Of a DNA stretch of 64,000 nt, positions 1-11,073 are shown in pieces. The translations under genes were made by a program, and so were the position numbers. Origin of the DNA: Caryophanales bacterium (GTDB taxonomy: Bacteria > Bacillota > Bacilli > JARBTR01); contig JARBTR010000013.1 of NCBI GenBank assembly GCA_029240105.1, positions 1-64,000 of the forward strand, in the 5' to 3' direction. The stretch's first letter is position 1. The number at the start of each line of letters is the position of its first letter. The notes under the pieces are model-generated. The model was given only the letters and a program-made list of their open reading frames with translations. It was not told where the DNA came from and searched no databases.

Positions 1-135
1 TTCAACTATGTTGGAATCATGTACAAGCACTTTGACAACAGAATACAAATTCGATTCGTTGTGAAAAATCGTGATCACATGCGTTCCCTTGATATACTGC
101 TTCTCTTCGTTTAAATCAAATGAAGCTTGTATCAT
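1..135 (-). CDS. recD2: RecD2-like ATP-dependent DNA helicase, N-terminal fragment (continues beyond window start)
   Basis: Reverse-strand ATG at 133-135 with GGGGGAG upstream; translation MIQASFDLNEEKQYIKGTHVITIFHNESNLYSVVKVLVHDSNIVE... resembles the RecD2 N-terminus, and recD2 is a usual neighbour of mnmA in Bacillales. Confidence 0.7.
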   Translation of the reverse strand, partial: MIQASFDLNEEKQYIKGTHVITIFHNESNLYSVVKVLVHDSNIVE

Positions 136-166
136 GATTTCTCCCCCCAATCATCTAAAGTTAAAC

Positions 167-1300
<1,134 letters not shown>

Positions 1301-1479
1301 TCATCCCATTTTTAGGTGCTGAGCGAGCCGTTTAGACATATAGAAAAATGTTCAAAAATTTTCTAGCAAGGTTAGCACGAAGTGCGTGTTGCGAAAATTC
1401 TTTGAAATTTTTCGTAATGTCTGGCTCACGAAGCCCGTTTATTTAATCTATAGTTTATTTAATCTATAGTTTATTCCCA

Positions 1480-2610
1480 CTATAGTTTTTTCACAATTTC
1501 AATTGTTTTTCGAGCAGCTTTTCTAGCGTCTTCTTCTGTTGTACCGAGTCCGAAACTATATCGTATGACAATTTGTGCACGATCTTCATCATCTGGAAAC
1601 ATTGCTTTTAATACATGTGAAGGCTCATGAGAACCTGCTGAGCATGCTGATCCACTTGAAACTGCAAGACCAACAATATCTAAGTTCGTAAGCAAAGCCT
1701 GAACACATACATCATGAAAACTAACACTCAAAATGTTTGGGACAGCTCCTTCTTTTGGGCTATTTATAAAGTGTTCGATTCCTTCTAATTCTTCACGTAA
1801 AATTTGATTAATATTTTTATTTCGTTCTGTATATAAATCGAGATTCTTTTCATAAACTTCAATTGCTTTCCCAAATCCAGCAATAGAAATGGTATTTTCA
1901 GTACCAGCACGACGTTTTCTTTCTTGGTCTCCACCAAACTGTAATGCAAAAAAGGGAACTCCTTTTTTAACATATAGAAATCCAACACCTTTAGGACCAT
2001 TTATTTTATGAGAAGCAGCAGATAAAAAATCAACTTTCAGCTTCTCAACATTTAATGGGATTTTACAGAAAGCCTGTACACCATCGACATGAAATAGAGC
2101 TTGATGATCCGCTAAAATTTCTCCAATTTCCTGTATTGGTTGGATTGCTCCCATCTCATTATTTACATACATAATGGATACAAGGATCGTTTCTGGTTTT
2201 AGTGCATTTTTAACGTCTTCAACGGATACAAACCCATTCTGATCAACTGGTAGATACGTAACAGTAAATCCTTGTTTCTCTAACTGACGACATACATTTA
2301 GTACAGCATGATGTTCAATTTGAGTTGTAATAATATGATTGCCTTTATCTTTCATTGATCGAACCGCACTAAAGATTGCTGTATTATTACCTTCAGTGCC
2401 CCCACTCGTAAAAACTATCTCCTGAGGTGCAGCGCCAATTGCAGCTGCAATCTTGCGACGAGTACTGTCTACAAGCTTTTTGGCTTCCCGACCAAATGAA
2501 TGTGTACTTGAAGGATTTCCATATATCTCACCCATTAGTTTTGACATCGTTTCAATTACTTCTGGATGCATTGGGGTCGTTGCAGCATGATCAAGATAAA
2601 TTCGTTTCAT
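1480..2610 (-). CDS. iscS: Cysteine desulfurase (NifS/IscS family)
   Basis: IYLDHAATTPMHPEV start, SHKINGPKGVGFLY PLP lysine motif, SSGSACSAGS active Cys loop. Confidence 0.95.
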   Translation of the reverse strand: MKRIYLDHAATTPMHPEVIETMSKLMGEIYGNPSSTHSFGREAKKLVDSTRRKIAAAIGAAPQEIVFTSGGTEGNNTAIFSAVRSMKDKGNHIITTQIEHHAVLNVCRQLEKQGFTVTYLPVDQNGFVSVEDVKNALKPETILVSIMYVNNEMGAIQPIQEIGEILADHQALFHVDGVQAFCKIPLNVEKLKVDFLSAASHKINGPKGVGFLYVKKGVPFFALQFGGDQERKRRAGTENTISIAGFGKAIEVYEKNLDLYTERNKNINQILREELEGIEHFINSPKEGAVPNILSVSFHDVCVQALLTNLDIVGLAVSSGSACSAGSHEPSHVLKAMFPDDEDRAQIVIRYSFGLGTTEEDARKAARKTIEIVKKL

Positions 2611-2948
2611 TTTTTCAACTCCAGTTTTAGATGCTAAGGGTGACGTATTGACTCTCCCAAAACGTATACGTTTTGTTTACCTGAATTTCCTGGAAAAGCC
2701 ATGTTTTTCGGCTTTGAAGGAAATTAGAAAGTAATTCGAGGGCCAGTCACGCGAAGCCCGATTTACTAAATTAAATGTTTACCCTTTATCATAACAAAAA
2801 ATATCAAAAACAAAAACCAGTCAACATTTGACCAATTGTCACTTTCTTGTAAATGATAGATAACTCATGAATAATATGTGCTTGTTCGCTTTTTTCTATT
2901 GTTGGTTGTGATAAAATTTAAGCATTATATTTTTAGCAGGAGTGAAAC

Positions 2949-4226
2949 ATGATTGTAAATCCGTTAGCTTTTCGGATGAGACCGAAAAATATTGATGAAA
3001 TCATAGGACAACAGCATTTAGTTGGTGAGGGAAAAATTATTCGCAGAATGGTGCAAGCATGTCGTTTATCCTCCATGATTTTATATGGCCCACCTGGTAT
3101 TGGAAAAACTTCAATTGCAAGTGCGATTTCAGGAAGTACAGGCGTTCCTTACAAAATTTTAAATGCAGCAACAAATAATAAAAAAGATTTAGAAACTGCT
3201 GTAGCAGAAGCAAAAATGCATGGACAATTAATCTTACTTTTGGATGAGGTCCATCGATTGGACAAACCAAAGCAAGACTTCCTACTTCCTCATCTGGAAA
3301 ACGGTCTAATTGTTTTAATTGGTGCGACAACTTCAAACCCATATCATGCAATCAATCCCGCGATTCGAAGTCGCTGTCAGATTTTTGAATTGAAGCCATT
3401 AGAACCTGAGGATGTAAAGATTGCTATAAGAAGAGCATTGAATCATCCAGAAAGTGGATTCTTAGATAAAAAGATTGAATTGAATGATGCGGCTATTGAG
3501 CATTTTGCTTTTTCATCAAACGGTGATGTACGTAGTGCTTTGAATGCTCTCGAGTTAGCTATTTTATCTACGCCACCGAATGATGTAGGCGCAATTTATA
3601 TTGATCAAGACGTGGCATCAGAGTGTGTTCAAAGAAAAGCTTTGCAGCATGACAAAGACGGTGATGCCCATTACGATGTCGTTTCAGCTCTACAGAAATC
3701 AATCCGCGGAAGCGATGTGAATGCTGCTCTTCATTATATGGCTCGGCTAATCGAAGCTGGTGACTTACTTAGTTTGACGCGTCGCTTATTAGTCATTGCC
3801 TATGAGGATATCGGTTTAGCAAACCCTTCAGCTGGGTCACGTATGTTATCTGCAATTCAAGCGGCGGAAAAACTCGGATTGCCAGAAGCACGTATTCCTT
3901 TGTCGGTTGCTGTGATCGTATGTTGCTTATCGCCAAAATCCAATTCAGGCGTTGTATCGATTGACTCTGCTATTACGGACATTCAAGCTGGTAACTACGG
4001 TGATGTACCTCTCCACTTGAAAGACGCTCATTACAAGGGAGCAAAAGATTTAGGTAGAGGCATTGATTATCAATACCCACATGATTTTGAAAATGGCTGG
4101 GTTAATCAACAATACCTACCTGATAAAATCAAACACAAAAAATATTACCAGCCAAAATTTACTGGTAAGTTTGAACAAGTACTAGTTGATGTTTATCTAA
4201 AAATCGAGAAAAACAAAGAAAAATAA
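2949..4226 (+). CDS. rarA: Replication-associated recombination protein A (RarA/MgsA AAA+ ATPase)
   Basis: Walker A YGPPGIGKTS, Walker B LLLDEVHRLDK, C-terminal NYGDVPLHLKDAHYKGAKDLG. Confidence 0.95.
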   Translation: MIVNPLAFRMRPKNIDEIIGQQHLVGEGKIIRRMVQACRLSSMILYGPPGIGKTSIASAISGSTGVPYKILNAATNNKKDLETAVAEAKMHGQLILLLDEVHRLDKPKQDFLLPHLENGLIVLIGATTSNPYHAINPAIRSRCQIFELKPLEPEDVKIAIRRALNHPESGFLDKKIELNDAAIEHFAFSSNGDVRSALNALELAILSTPPNDVGAIYIDQDVASECVQRKALQHDKDGDAHYDVVSALQKSIRGSDVNAALHYMARLIEAGDLLSLTRRLLVIAYEDIGLANPSAGSRMLSAIQAAEKLGLPEARIPLSVAVIVCCLSPKSNSGVVSIDSAITDIQAGNYGDVPLHLKDAHYKGAKDLGRGIDYQYPHDFENGWVNQQYLPDKIKHKKYYQPKFTGKFEQVLVDVYLKIEKNKEK

Positions 4227-4431
4227 AGATGAGGATTGTCACTTGTAGAATTATTTATTCGATTCGCAATGGGACAATCCTTTATTTTCTAGGGACAGTA
4301 TTAATTAGGTGCTGATATTTGAATAAAATTTACCTATATGTTTAAATATGGATATAAATGGAAAATAAAGGTTTGTTCTTTACCGATTTTGGGTAACAGC
4401 ATTAGAAAAAGTACTGATAAAAAATAAGAAA

Positions 4432-5073
4432 TTGGAGGAATTAAAGATGATAAACGAATCTTACATTGAATTTGAATCAGTATTTGATTGCAGTCTAAAG
4501 AATTTACTTTTAACCCATGAACAAAAACCATCTTCGCTTGTTATTTTTTTTCCTGGGAGCTATTATACCTGCGATCATCCAATACTTAACTACGCCAGAA
4601 TGGCTGTCTTATTTAAAGGTTGCGATACTTTAAGTTTGGAATATGGATTTCAAAGAGCTAATAAAAACTTCGATTTTGAAGATTTTGAAAAAACATTGTT
4701 GGAATCATGTTCAATAATTGAAAAGTGTGATCTGCATTCATATTCGAATATTTATTTTATAAGTAAGAGTATAGGTACAGTATTTGCTGGAAAAGTTACT
4801 GAATTATTAAGTAACCTGAAAATAAAAAATCTATTTTTAACACCAACAGAGAGAACAATTCCATATATTCTGAAATTTGATTGCCTGGCTGTCACAGGAT
4901 CAATGGATAAAGCAATCTCAGTCTCAAGTATTGATTTATTAAAATGTAAATGCAACGAAAAGCTCATTGTTATTCCTGATGCTGATCATGGCCTTGAGAC
5001 AGAAATCAGCATGAAAAGAAACATTGAAATATTAGAACAAGTTATAAAAATAACAGAAAATCTTGTTTCATAA
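4432..5073 (+). CDS. alpha/beta-hydrolase-like protein
   Basis: 213-aa ORF with FISKSIGTVFAGK nucleophile-elbow-like motif and late VIPDADHGLE histidine motif. Confidence 0.6.
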   Translation: MEELKMINESYIEFESVFDCSLKNLLLTHEQKPSSLVIFFPGSYYTCDHPILNYARMAVLFKGCDTLSLEYGFQRANKNFDFEDFEKTLLESCSIIEKCDLHSYSNIYFISKSIGTVFAGKVTELLSNLKIKNLFLTPTERTIPYILKFDCLAVTGSMDKAISVSSIDLLKCKCNEKLIVIPDADHGLETEISMKRNIEILEQVIKITENLVS

Positions 5074-5256
5074 AATCTTTTTACTTTAGTTTATAATTTG
5101 TAAAAGTACATAATCCTGTCAGAGTATGATTACCGCGAGTCAAGTAATTGCACTATGTTCCGCTGTATTTTGGTTGAATATATAGCGTTTTTAAGAAAAC
5201 TATCGTGTAAAAAATATGAAGATTTAATAGCTTTATAAGATTTTGACGGCACACTA

Positions 5257-5291
5257 AAGAAGGTCTAGAGAATTAGTTTCTAGACCTTCTT
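5257..5291. terminator. Bidirectional intrinsic terminator between convergent genes
   Basis: AAGAAGGTCTAGA / TCTAGACCTTCTT perfect 13-bp arms with 9-nt loop. Confidence 0.8.
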
Positions 5292-5327
5292 AACGTATAA
5301 AATGCTTATACTATGTAGAAGAGCATA

Positions 5328-6356
5328 TTATATAGTTAACAATAAATTTAACCTATGCAACAATTCATTTTTTATTGAACTATAATAAATAATATGACTA
5401 ATTGTTTCTTTAACTTGTTCTATACCAAGTTTTCTTTCTTCTTCATTTTCACATTCAATCATTAAAGCTCTTTTTATGTTGTATTCAAGCCATTCTAGCA
5501 TGCCACAATTGCTGTTATATAGCACTTCCCAATCAACTTCAAAGTATCCATATTCCTTGCAATAAGCTCTTATGAAAGTTTCTAACAACTCGTAATCAAT
5601 AAGGCAATGCTCATAACCCGACCAGCATAAAGCCAACTGAAAAAGTTCCATATATGGATTCCCGTATTTCAAACATTCTAAGTCGATGATATTCGGTTTT
5701 CCGTTAATCCATAAAACATTTTTAATGTCCATATCTCCATTGCATATGCTCGTAATAGAGGGTATCCTCTTGAAAGCGATGTTTCCCTCAGACTGGCAAA
5801 AATATAAAAGTTCTATGTTGTCTTTTAACAGATTTACTATTTCTGGGCATTTATCACAGGCAATATTTATGTAAAAATCCCAATCTATGTTAAGTTCATC
5901 CTTTACAAACGGCTCTTTTTTTTGCTCGATTTTGTGAATCATTGCTAAAAGTGCTCCTGTTTGTTCGCAATGCTCTTTTGATATCTCTCCTGAGCCCAAT
6001 GCTTTACCATCAAGCCATTTAAAAACATAATAGTATTGATTATTTAGACATTGCATTTTCTTTCCATTAAATTCTATCGCGGAAACAATGGGCAGCCCTT
6101 TTTCTTCAAGTGTTCTTTCTAATTGCTCTGCGATTTGAAAGTTTTTGAAAACATCGGGTCGTTTCATTATCTTAGGATTTAAGAGTTTTACTGCATATTT
6201 GCCTTTTTCTGTATTCAAACTATACATTTTATGCATATAACCACCAAAAACTCTTTCAACTTGTAAAGCGGAGCCTAAAGCTAATTTATTAGATATATCT
6301 TCAAACACCGTATTTGTAACCACCTGTCTAACACCACCTAATATAATTTTCCCCAC
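5328..6356 (-). CDS. Aminoglycoside phosphotransferase (APH)/choline kinase-fold protein
   Basis: ICNGDMDIKNVLWINGKPNIIDLE matches an APH catalytic loop plus DxE motif. Confidence 0.7.
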   Translation of the reverse strand: MGKIILGGVRQVVTNTVFEDISNKLALGSALQVERVFGGYMHKMYSLNTEKGKYAVKLLNPKIMKRPDVFKNFQIAEQLERTLEEKGLPIVSAIEFNGKKMQCLNNQYYYVFKWLDGKALGSGEISKEHCEQTGALLAMIHKIEQKKEPFVKDELNIDWDFYINIACDKCPEIVNLLKDNIELLYFCQSEGNIAFKRIPSITSICNGDMDIKNVLWINGKPNIIDLECLKYGNPYMELFQLALCWSGYEHCLIDYELLETFIRAYCKEYGYFEVDWEVLYNSNCGMLEWLEYNIKRALMIECENEEERKLGIEQVKETISHIIYYSSIKNELLHRLNLLLTI

Positions 6357-6571
6357 AATTTAATTGTATCGCTTGCTTATAAAATCCTTTTCAAAAATCA
6401 AACACTTTATATTTTTTGAAATTCTACTCACGGAATGTTTTTTGATTGAACAAATTGATCTGCTTGAATAGCTATAAAATCTTCATCATTCATTCTATGC
6501 TTGCCATTTGCAGTTCTCAAGACAAGTACAATTCCCTCTATATCTGGTAGTTATTTTTGTTTCATTCCATA

Positions 6572-6850
6572 CTATTCAAACTGCTCCGAGTTACTTTCAA
6601 TTTGATTTAAAATAACTTCCATATATTCAATTGGATATTCCATTGATTTCTTTTCCCCATTTATTAAATAATTCACAATATATTTATCTTCAGTAACTAT
6701 GTACTCAATATTATTTATTTGATAATCTTCCTTTAAAATTTCATAAAAAAATTCTGCTGTCTCTTTAGCAGCTTTATCAGTCGGGCGTTTTTCAACGACT
6801 ACTTGAATAGATAACCAATTATAAATTGCGTCTTGAGTTGAAACGTTCAT
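6572..6850 (-). CDS. Conserved hypothetical protein downstream of typA
   Basis: Likely start at internal Met (MNVSTQDAIYNWLSIQVV...), 92 aa; the ORF-track start at 6913 overlaps the region just downstream of typA. Confidence 0.6.
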   Translation of the reverse strand: MNVSTQDAIYNWLSIQVVVEKRPTDKAAKETAEFFYEILKEDYQINNIEYIVTEDKYIVNYLINGEKKSMEYPIEYMEVILNQIESNSEQFE

Positions 6851-6923
6851 TGCACTATCCTCTTTTAAATTTAAATAAGAAAAAGTCAGGCGATGTTGTT
6901 CACCTGACTCCATTTTATATTAA

Positions 6924-8768
6924 TTATATTTCTTCGCCTAATTTCTTTTTCTTTGCTGCTTTTTCACGTTCATTTTTATCAAGAATTTTCTTACGTAAAC
7001 GAATGTTATGTGGTGTTACTTCACAGTACTCATCTTCGTTCAAGTATTCAAGTGATTCTTCAAGCGACATGATTCGTGGACGCTTAATTGTTACGGTATT
7101 GTCCTTGTTGGATGAACGAACATTTGTCATTTGCTTTGCACGAACGATGTTTACGGCAAGGTCATTATCACGGCTATGTTCACCGACAATCATTCCTTCA
7201 TAAACTTCTGCACCTGGTTCAACAAAAATAACGCCACGATCTTCTAAAGCGAAAATACTATATTGTGTTGCTTTACCATTTTCCATAGATACAAGGACAC
7301 CTTGACGACGTCCACCAACATAACCTGAAACAACTGGTTTGTATGAATCAAATGTGTGGTTAATTATTCCGTACCCACGAGTTAATGTTAAAAACTCTGT
7401 AGTATAACCGATTAAACCACGTGATGGCACATTGAAAATCAAACGAACTTGGCCACTTCCATTATTAATCATATCAACCAGTTCACCTTTACGAGCACCT
7501 AGAGATTCCATAATAGCTCCAGTGTTTTCTTCAGGTAAATCTATTTGAACTCTCTCAACAGGTTCGCATCTAACACCATCTATTTCACGGAAAATAACTT
7601 CTGGTTTTGATACTAAAAGTTCAAAGCCTTCTCTTCTCATGTTCTCAATTAGTATTGATAAATGCAGTTCTCCACGTCCTGAAACAATCCACTCATCTGG
7701 AGAATCTGTAGAATCTACACGTAAGCTTACATCTGTATGCAATTGGCTTAGCAATCTCTCTTCAATTTTACGAGAAGTTACATGTTTCCCATCGCGACCA
7801 GCAAATGGACTGTTGTTTGTTACAAAAGTCATTTGAAGCGTAGGCTCATCGATACGTAAAAGCGGAAGTGCTTCTTGTTTTTCAATTGGACAAACGGTTT
7901 CACCCACGTTGATATCTTCCATTCCTGAAAGTGCGATTAGGTCACCAGCAATAGCTTTTTGAACTTCAACACGTTTAAGACCATGGAAACCAAATATTTT
8001 TGTTACACGGAATTGTTTAACAGTACCATCAAGTTTCATCAATGCAACTTGTTGACCAACCGAAATCTCACCGCGGAATACACGACCGATACCAATACGG
8101 CCAATGAATTCATTGTAGTCAAGTAAAGCTACTTGGAATTGAAGTGGCTCATCCGAGTTATCAATTGGTGCTGGAATTTCACTAAGAATTGTTTCATAAA
8201 GTGATTCCATTGTATCCTCTTGGTCAGCAGGATCTGGACTTAAGCTTGACGTTCCGTTGATACCTGAAGCATAGACAACTGGAAAATCCAACTGATCATC
8301 CTCAGCACCTAACTCAATGAACAAATCGATAGTTTCATCAACAACTTCAAGTGGTCTCGCGAAATCACGGTCAACTTTGTTTACAACAACAATTACTTTT
8401 AAATGTTGCTCTAATGCTTTTTTCAATACGAAACGCGTTTGAGGCATGCAACCTTCATACGCATCGATAACCAAAACAACACCATCTACCATTTTCATGA
8501 TACGTTCCACTTCACCACCAAAATCGGCGTGTCCAGGTGTATCAAGAATGTTGATTCGGTTATCTTTATAGTTTACTGCTGTATTTTTTGCTAGAATAGT
8601 AATTCCACGTTCTCTTTCAAGATCGTTAGAATCCATCGCACGCTCTTCAACATGCTCATTTGCACGGAATGTACCGGCTTGTTTTAATAATTGGTCAACC
8701 AAAGTTGTTTTACCATGGTCAACGTGTGCGATAATCGCTATATTACGAACATCTTCTCTAATTTTCAT
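6924..8768 (-). CDS. typA: Translational GTPase TypA/BipA
   Basis: [49 protein letters not shown]; full-length 614 aa. Confidence 0.97.
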   Translation of the reverse strand: MKIREDVRNIAIIAHVDHGKTTLVDQLLKQAGTFRANEHVEERAMDSNDLERERGITILAKNTAVNYKDNRINILDTPGHADFGGEVERIMKMVDGVVLVIDAYEGCMPQTRFVLKKALEQHLKVIVVVNKVDRDFARPLEVVDETIDLFIELGAEDDQLDFPVVYASGINGTSSLSPDPADQEDTMESLYETILSEIPAPIDNSDEPLQFQVALLDYNEFIGRIGIGRVFRGEISVGQQVALMKLDGTVKQFRVTKIFGFHGLKRVEVQKAIAGDLIALSGMEDINVGETVCPIEKQEALPLLRIDEPTLQMTFVTNNSPFAGRDGKHVTSRKIEERLLSQLHTDVSLRVDSTDSPDEWIVSGRGELHLSILIENMRREGFELLVSKPEVIFREIDGVRCEPVERVQIDLPEENTGAIMESLGARKGELVDMINNGSGQVRLIFNVPSRGLIGYTTEFLTLTRGYGIINHTFDSYKPVVSGYVGGRRQGVLVSMENGKATQYSIFALEDRGVIFVEPGAEVYEGMIVGEHSRDNDLAVNIVRAKQMTNVRSSNKDNTVTIKRPRIMSLEESLEYLNEDEYCEVTPHNIRLRKKILDKNEREKAAKKKKLGEEI

Positions 8769-8977
8769 CTATAAAAATCCTCTCATTAAATCCTGTGAAT
8801 ATGTAATTCCAATTAATCACAGGCTTTTATATACACAACTTTACAATTATAATTGTTTTATCTATACAATAGCAAATATTATTTTAAGAAACCTTGTTAT
8901 TTCAGGTATTTTCCAGAAATTTTGATTACAATTAGAGAAATCTTGTCCGTTACACTAAAAAAATATGGAGTTTAAAA

Positions 8978-9145
8978 ATGAATAAAAAAAACATATCGAT
9001 GTCGCTTGCCTTTTTAGCAGTCCTAAGTATTATTTTTGTTTGTATTGCATTAGCCACTGCTAATAGCACGCTCATTCAAATTAGTATTATCGTATGGATT
9101 GTTGTTATGCTTTTAGGATTTAGTATAAAAAAGATTTATAAATAA
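8978..9145 (+). CDS. YlaF-like small membrane protein (DUF5325-like)
   Basis: 55-aa ORF not in the supplied track: MNKKNISMSLAFLAVLSIIFVCIALATANSTLIQISIIVWIVVMLLGFSIKKIYK*; two hydrophobic helices; GGAG upstream; divergent from typA as ylaF is adjacent to typA in B. subtilis. Confidence 0.7.
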   Translation: MNKKNISMSLAFLAVLSIIFVCIALATANSTLIQISIIVWIVVMLLGFSIKKIYK

Positions 9146-9190
9146 AAAGGCTTTACTAAAGTTGTGTTGATATTTTTTGATTTTTTAATC

Positions 9191-9594
9191 AACATCTACT
9201 TAATTTGTTGGAAATTAGAGAAAAAGCACCAAAAACATATATGTTTTTTCCCGTGGTAAGAAACGTATACGTTTCTGGGCTGAATGAGACTATAAGAAAA
9301 ACCAGCAAACTGGTCCTTTTAAAATATTTGAGCGGATGTTTTGGATGAATTCCCGCAGAGCTTTTCTGTGGGTAAGCACCTGAGCCTAAGGTCTCAGGCA
9401 CCCACTTTTCCACGGGAGTCCTGCGGGTTTCATTGCCAAAACATCCATATTGTTATCCTTCTAAAGCCTCTGGTACCAATAGTTGAGGCCCTAAAAGTTT
9501 TATACTTTCTTATCTTAAAACGAGGAAACGTATACGTTTCCCTCAGCCCGACCACAGGATTTTCCGTTTTTTTATCAATTAACAACATGGCATT
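9191..9594. repeat. Composite repeat: E2-type structured element interrupted by an E1-type element
   Basis: Outer segments align with the reverse complement of 56614-56739; inner 9293-9518 aligns with 48070-48233 and 53612-53841. Confidence 0.75.
9293..9518. repeat. E1 structured interspersed repeat, copy A
   Basis: Shares GGATGTTTTGGATGAATTCCCGCAGAGCTTTYCTGTGGGT.AGCACCTGAGCCTAAGGTCTCAGGCACCCACTTTYCHACGGGAGTCCTGCGGGTTTCAT with copies B and C. Confidence 0.9.
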
Positions 9595-9643
9595 TCTAAT
9601 TGATAAGAAAACAACATAAACATTAACAGGGCTAAAAATAAAA

Positions 9644-9676
9644 AAGTCGTTTCTAGTACTGCTACTAAAAACGACT
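9644..9676 (-). terminator. Terminator downstream of inositol monophosphatase gene
   Basis: AGTCGTTT...AAACGACT hairpin adjoining A/T tracts. Confidence 0.65.
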
Positions 9677-9699
9677 CATAACTAAAACCACTATTATTT

Positions 9700-10494
9700 T
9701 TATTTTTCACGAAGATAATCTCTAAAGAAAATTTCATGAAATCCAGGTTTTGAGGCAATGATTGAAGTTCTTTCTAACACTTCTAATTCCTGCCCTTTAA
9801 AATTTGTCAATTCCCCACCAACCTCATTTAAGAAAACACGTCCGGCTGCAATATCCCAAGGACTAATCTTTGTCGAAAAATAACAGTCAAGAATCCCAGC
9901 AGCTACATATGCCAGTTGAATTGTAGCTGTTCCAAGGTGTCTTGATCCTCGGGCGTCCCGAATAAGTTTATGTATGATTTTATAATCAAACGAGCGATTT
10001 TCCATCATTAACCCTGAATTAACTGCTATAAGAGCTTCATCCATTTTGAACGGTTTTAAAGTGTTGATCCTCTTATCATCCATATAAAAGCCATTTCCAC
10101 TCAAACAATGAAACATTTCGTCACGCGTCACATCATACGTAATTCCAATTTTACCGATACCTTCCTCATAAATACCTACAGAAATCGCAAAAAACCGACC
10201 TTGATTTACAAAGTTCATAGTGCCATCAATTGGGTCAATAATCCACACGATTCCAGATAAATCTGAGATATCATGTCCCTTACTTTCTTCACCAATTATA
10301 CGATGTTCAGCAAAACTTGATTGAATTTTATGATAAAAAAATGTCTCTATTTCTTTATCAACATTGGTAACAAGATCTTTTGCATTACGCTTTGTTTCGA
10401 TGGTAAGTTCATTTTCTAAAGATTTCTTGATCAAATCCCCAGCTTCAACGACCCATTCCTTCGCTTGTTTATAAATCATCTGCCAATCTACCAT
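9700..10494 (-). CDS. suhB: Inositol monophosphatase family protein (SuhB-like)
   Basis: IIGEESKG, WIIDPIDGTMNFV and SPWDIAAGRVFLNEVGG signatures; start chosen at internal Met (MVDWQMIYKQ). Confidence 0.9.
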   Translation of the reverse strand: MVDWQMIYKQAKEWVVEAGDLIKKSLENELTIETKRNAKDLVTNVDKEIETFFYHKIQSSFAEHRIIGEESKGHDISDLSGIVWIIDPIDGTMNFVNQGRFFAISVGIYEEGIGKIGITYDVTRDEMFHCLSGNGFYMDDKRINTLKPFKMDEALIAVNSGLMMENRSFDYKIIHKLIRDARGSRHLGTATIQLAYVAAGILDCYFSTKISPWDIAAGRVFLNEVGGELTNFKGQELEVLERTSIIASKPGFHEIFFRDYLREK

Positions 10495-10650
10495 TTTATT
10501 CACTCTTTCAAGTTTCATTGGATTTATTTTAGCAAAAGTTTTTTCAAACTCCAAAAATCAGTAATGAATTGAATCACTGTTTTTCAAAAAACGATTAAAA
10601 TGATAAAATAATACTGAGATATTTATTTAATACATAGGTGAGGACTTATT

Positions 10651-11058
10651 ATGAATCAAAATGCAACTATCAGATTAGTTCCTGCATCAACACAACAGGA
10701 AATTAACATAGATGAAGTTATGGACTTCTTTAAAAAGTACCAAGAAAAGAATGCGAAAACGGGAAAACAAATTGATTGGGAGTATGGTAAACAGACTTTT
10801 CAGTACGACATAGTTGTACCTAAAAAAAATGAAAATAAGTGGTTCTATTTAAAATCAAATAAACCTGGATACCACATTATTGGGGTTGGTGTTGATCAGA
10901 TAGATGGTCAATTCTATATTCAGTTTTCTTTAGGAGAACTCTCAACCCATGGAGATAAAAATAAAGCTCTAGAATTCTGCAAATTACTCGGCGAGAAATA
11001 TAAAGCAGAAGTACATTTTTTTAATAATCGAATCATGTACTATTATCCAAGAAAGTAA
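10651..11058 (+). CDS. DUF1885-like protein
   Basis: 135 aa, directly upstream of peptide deformylase, resembling the DUF1885 family found next to def in Bacillales. Confidence 0.55.
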   Translation: MNQNATIRLVPASTQQEINIDEVMDFFKKYQEKNAKTGKQIDWEYGKQTFQYDIVVPKKNENKWFYLKSNKPGYHIIGVGVDQIDGQFYIQFSLGELSTHGDKNKALEFCKLLGEKYKAEVHFFNNRIMYYYPRK

Positions 11059-11073
11059 ATAGGGGAATAAACA

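Noticed and set aside
9189-9413. Small minus-strand ORF (MEKWVPETLGSGAYPQKSS...)
   Set aside because: Translation of the E1 repeat; the same peptide appears wherever E1 occurs and there is no start-site support.
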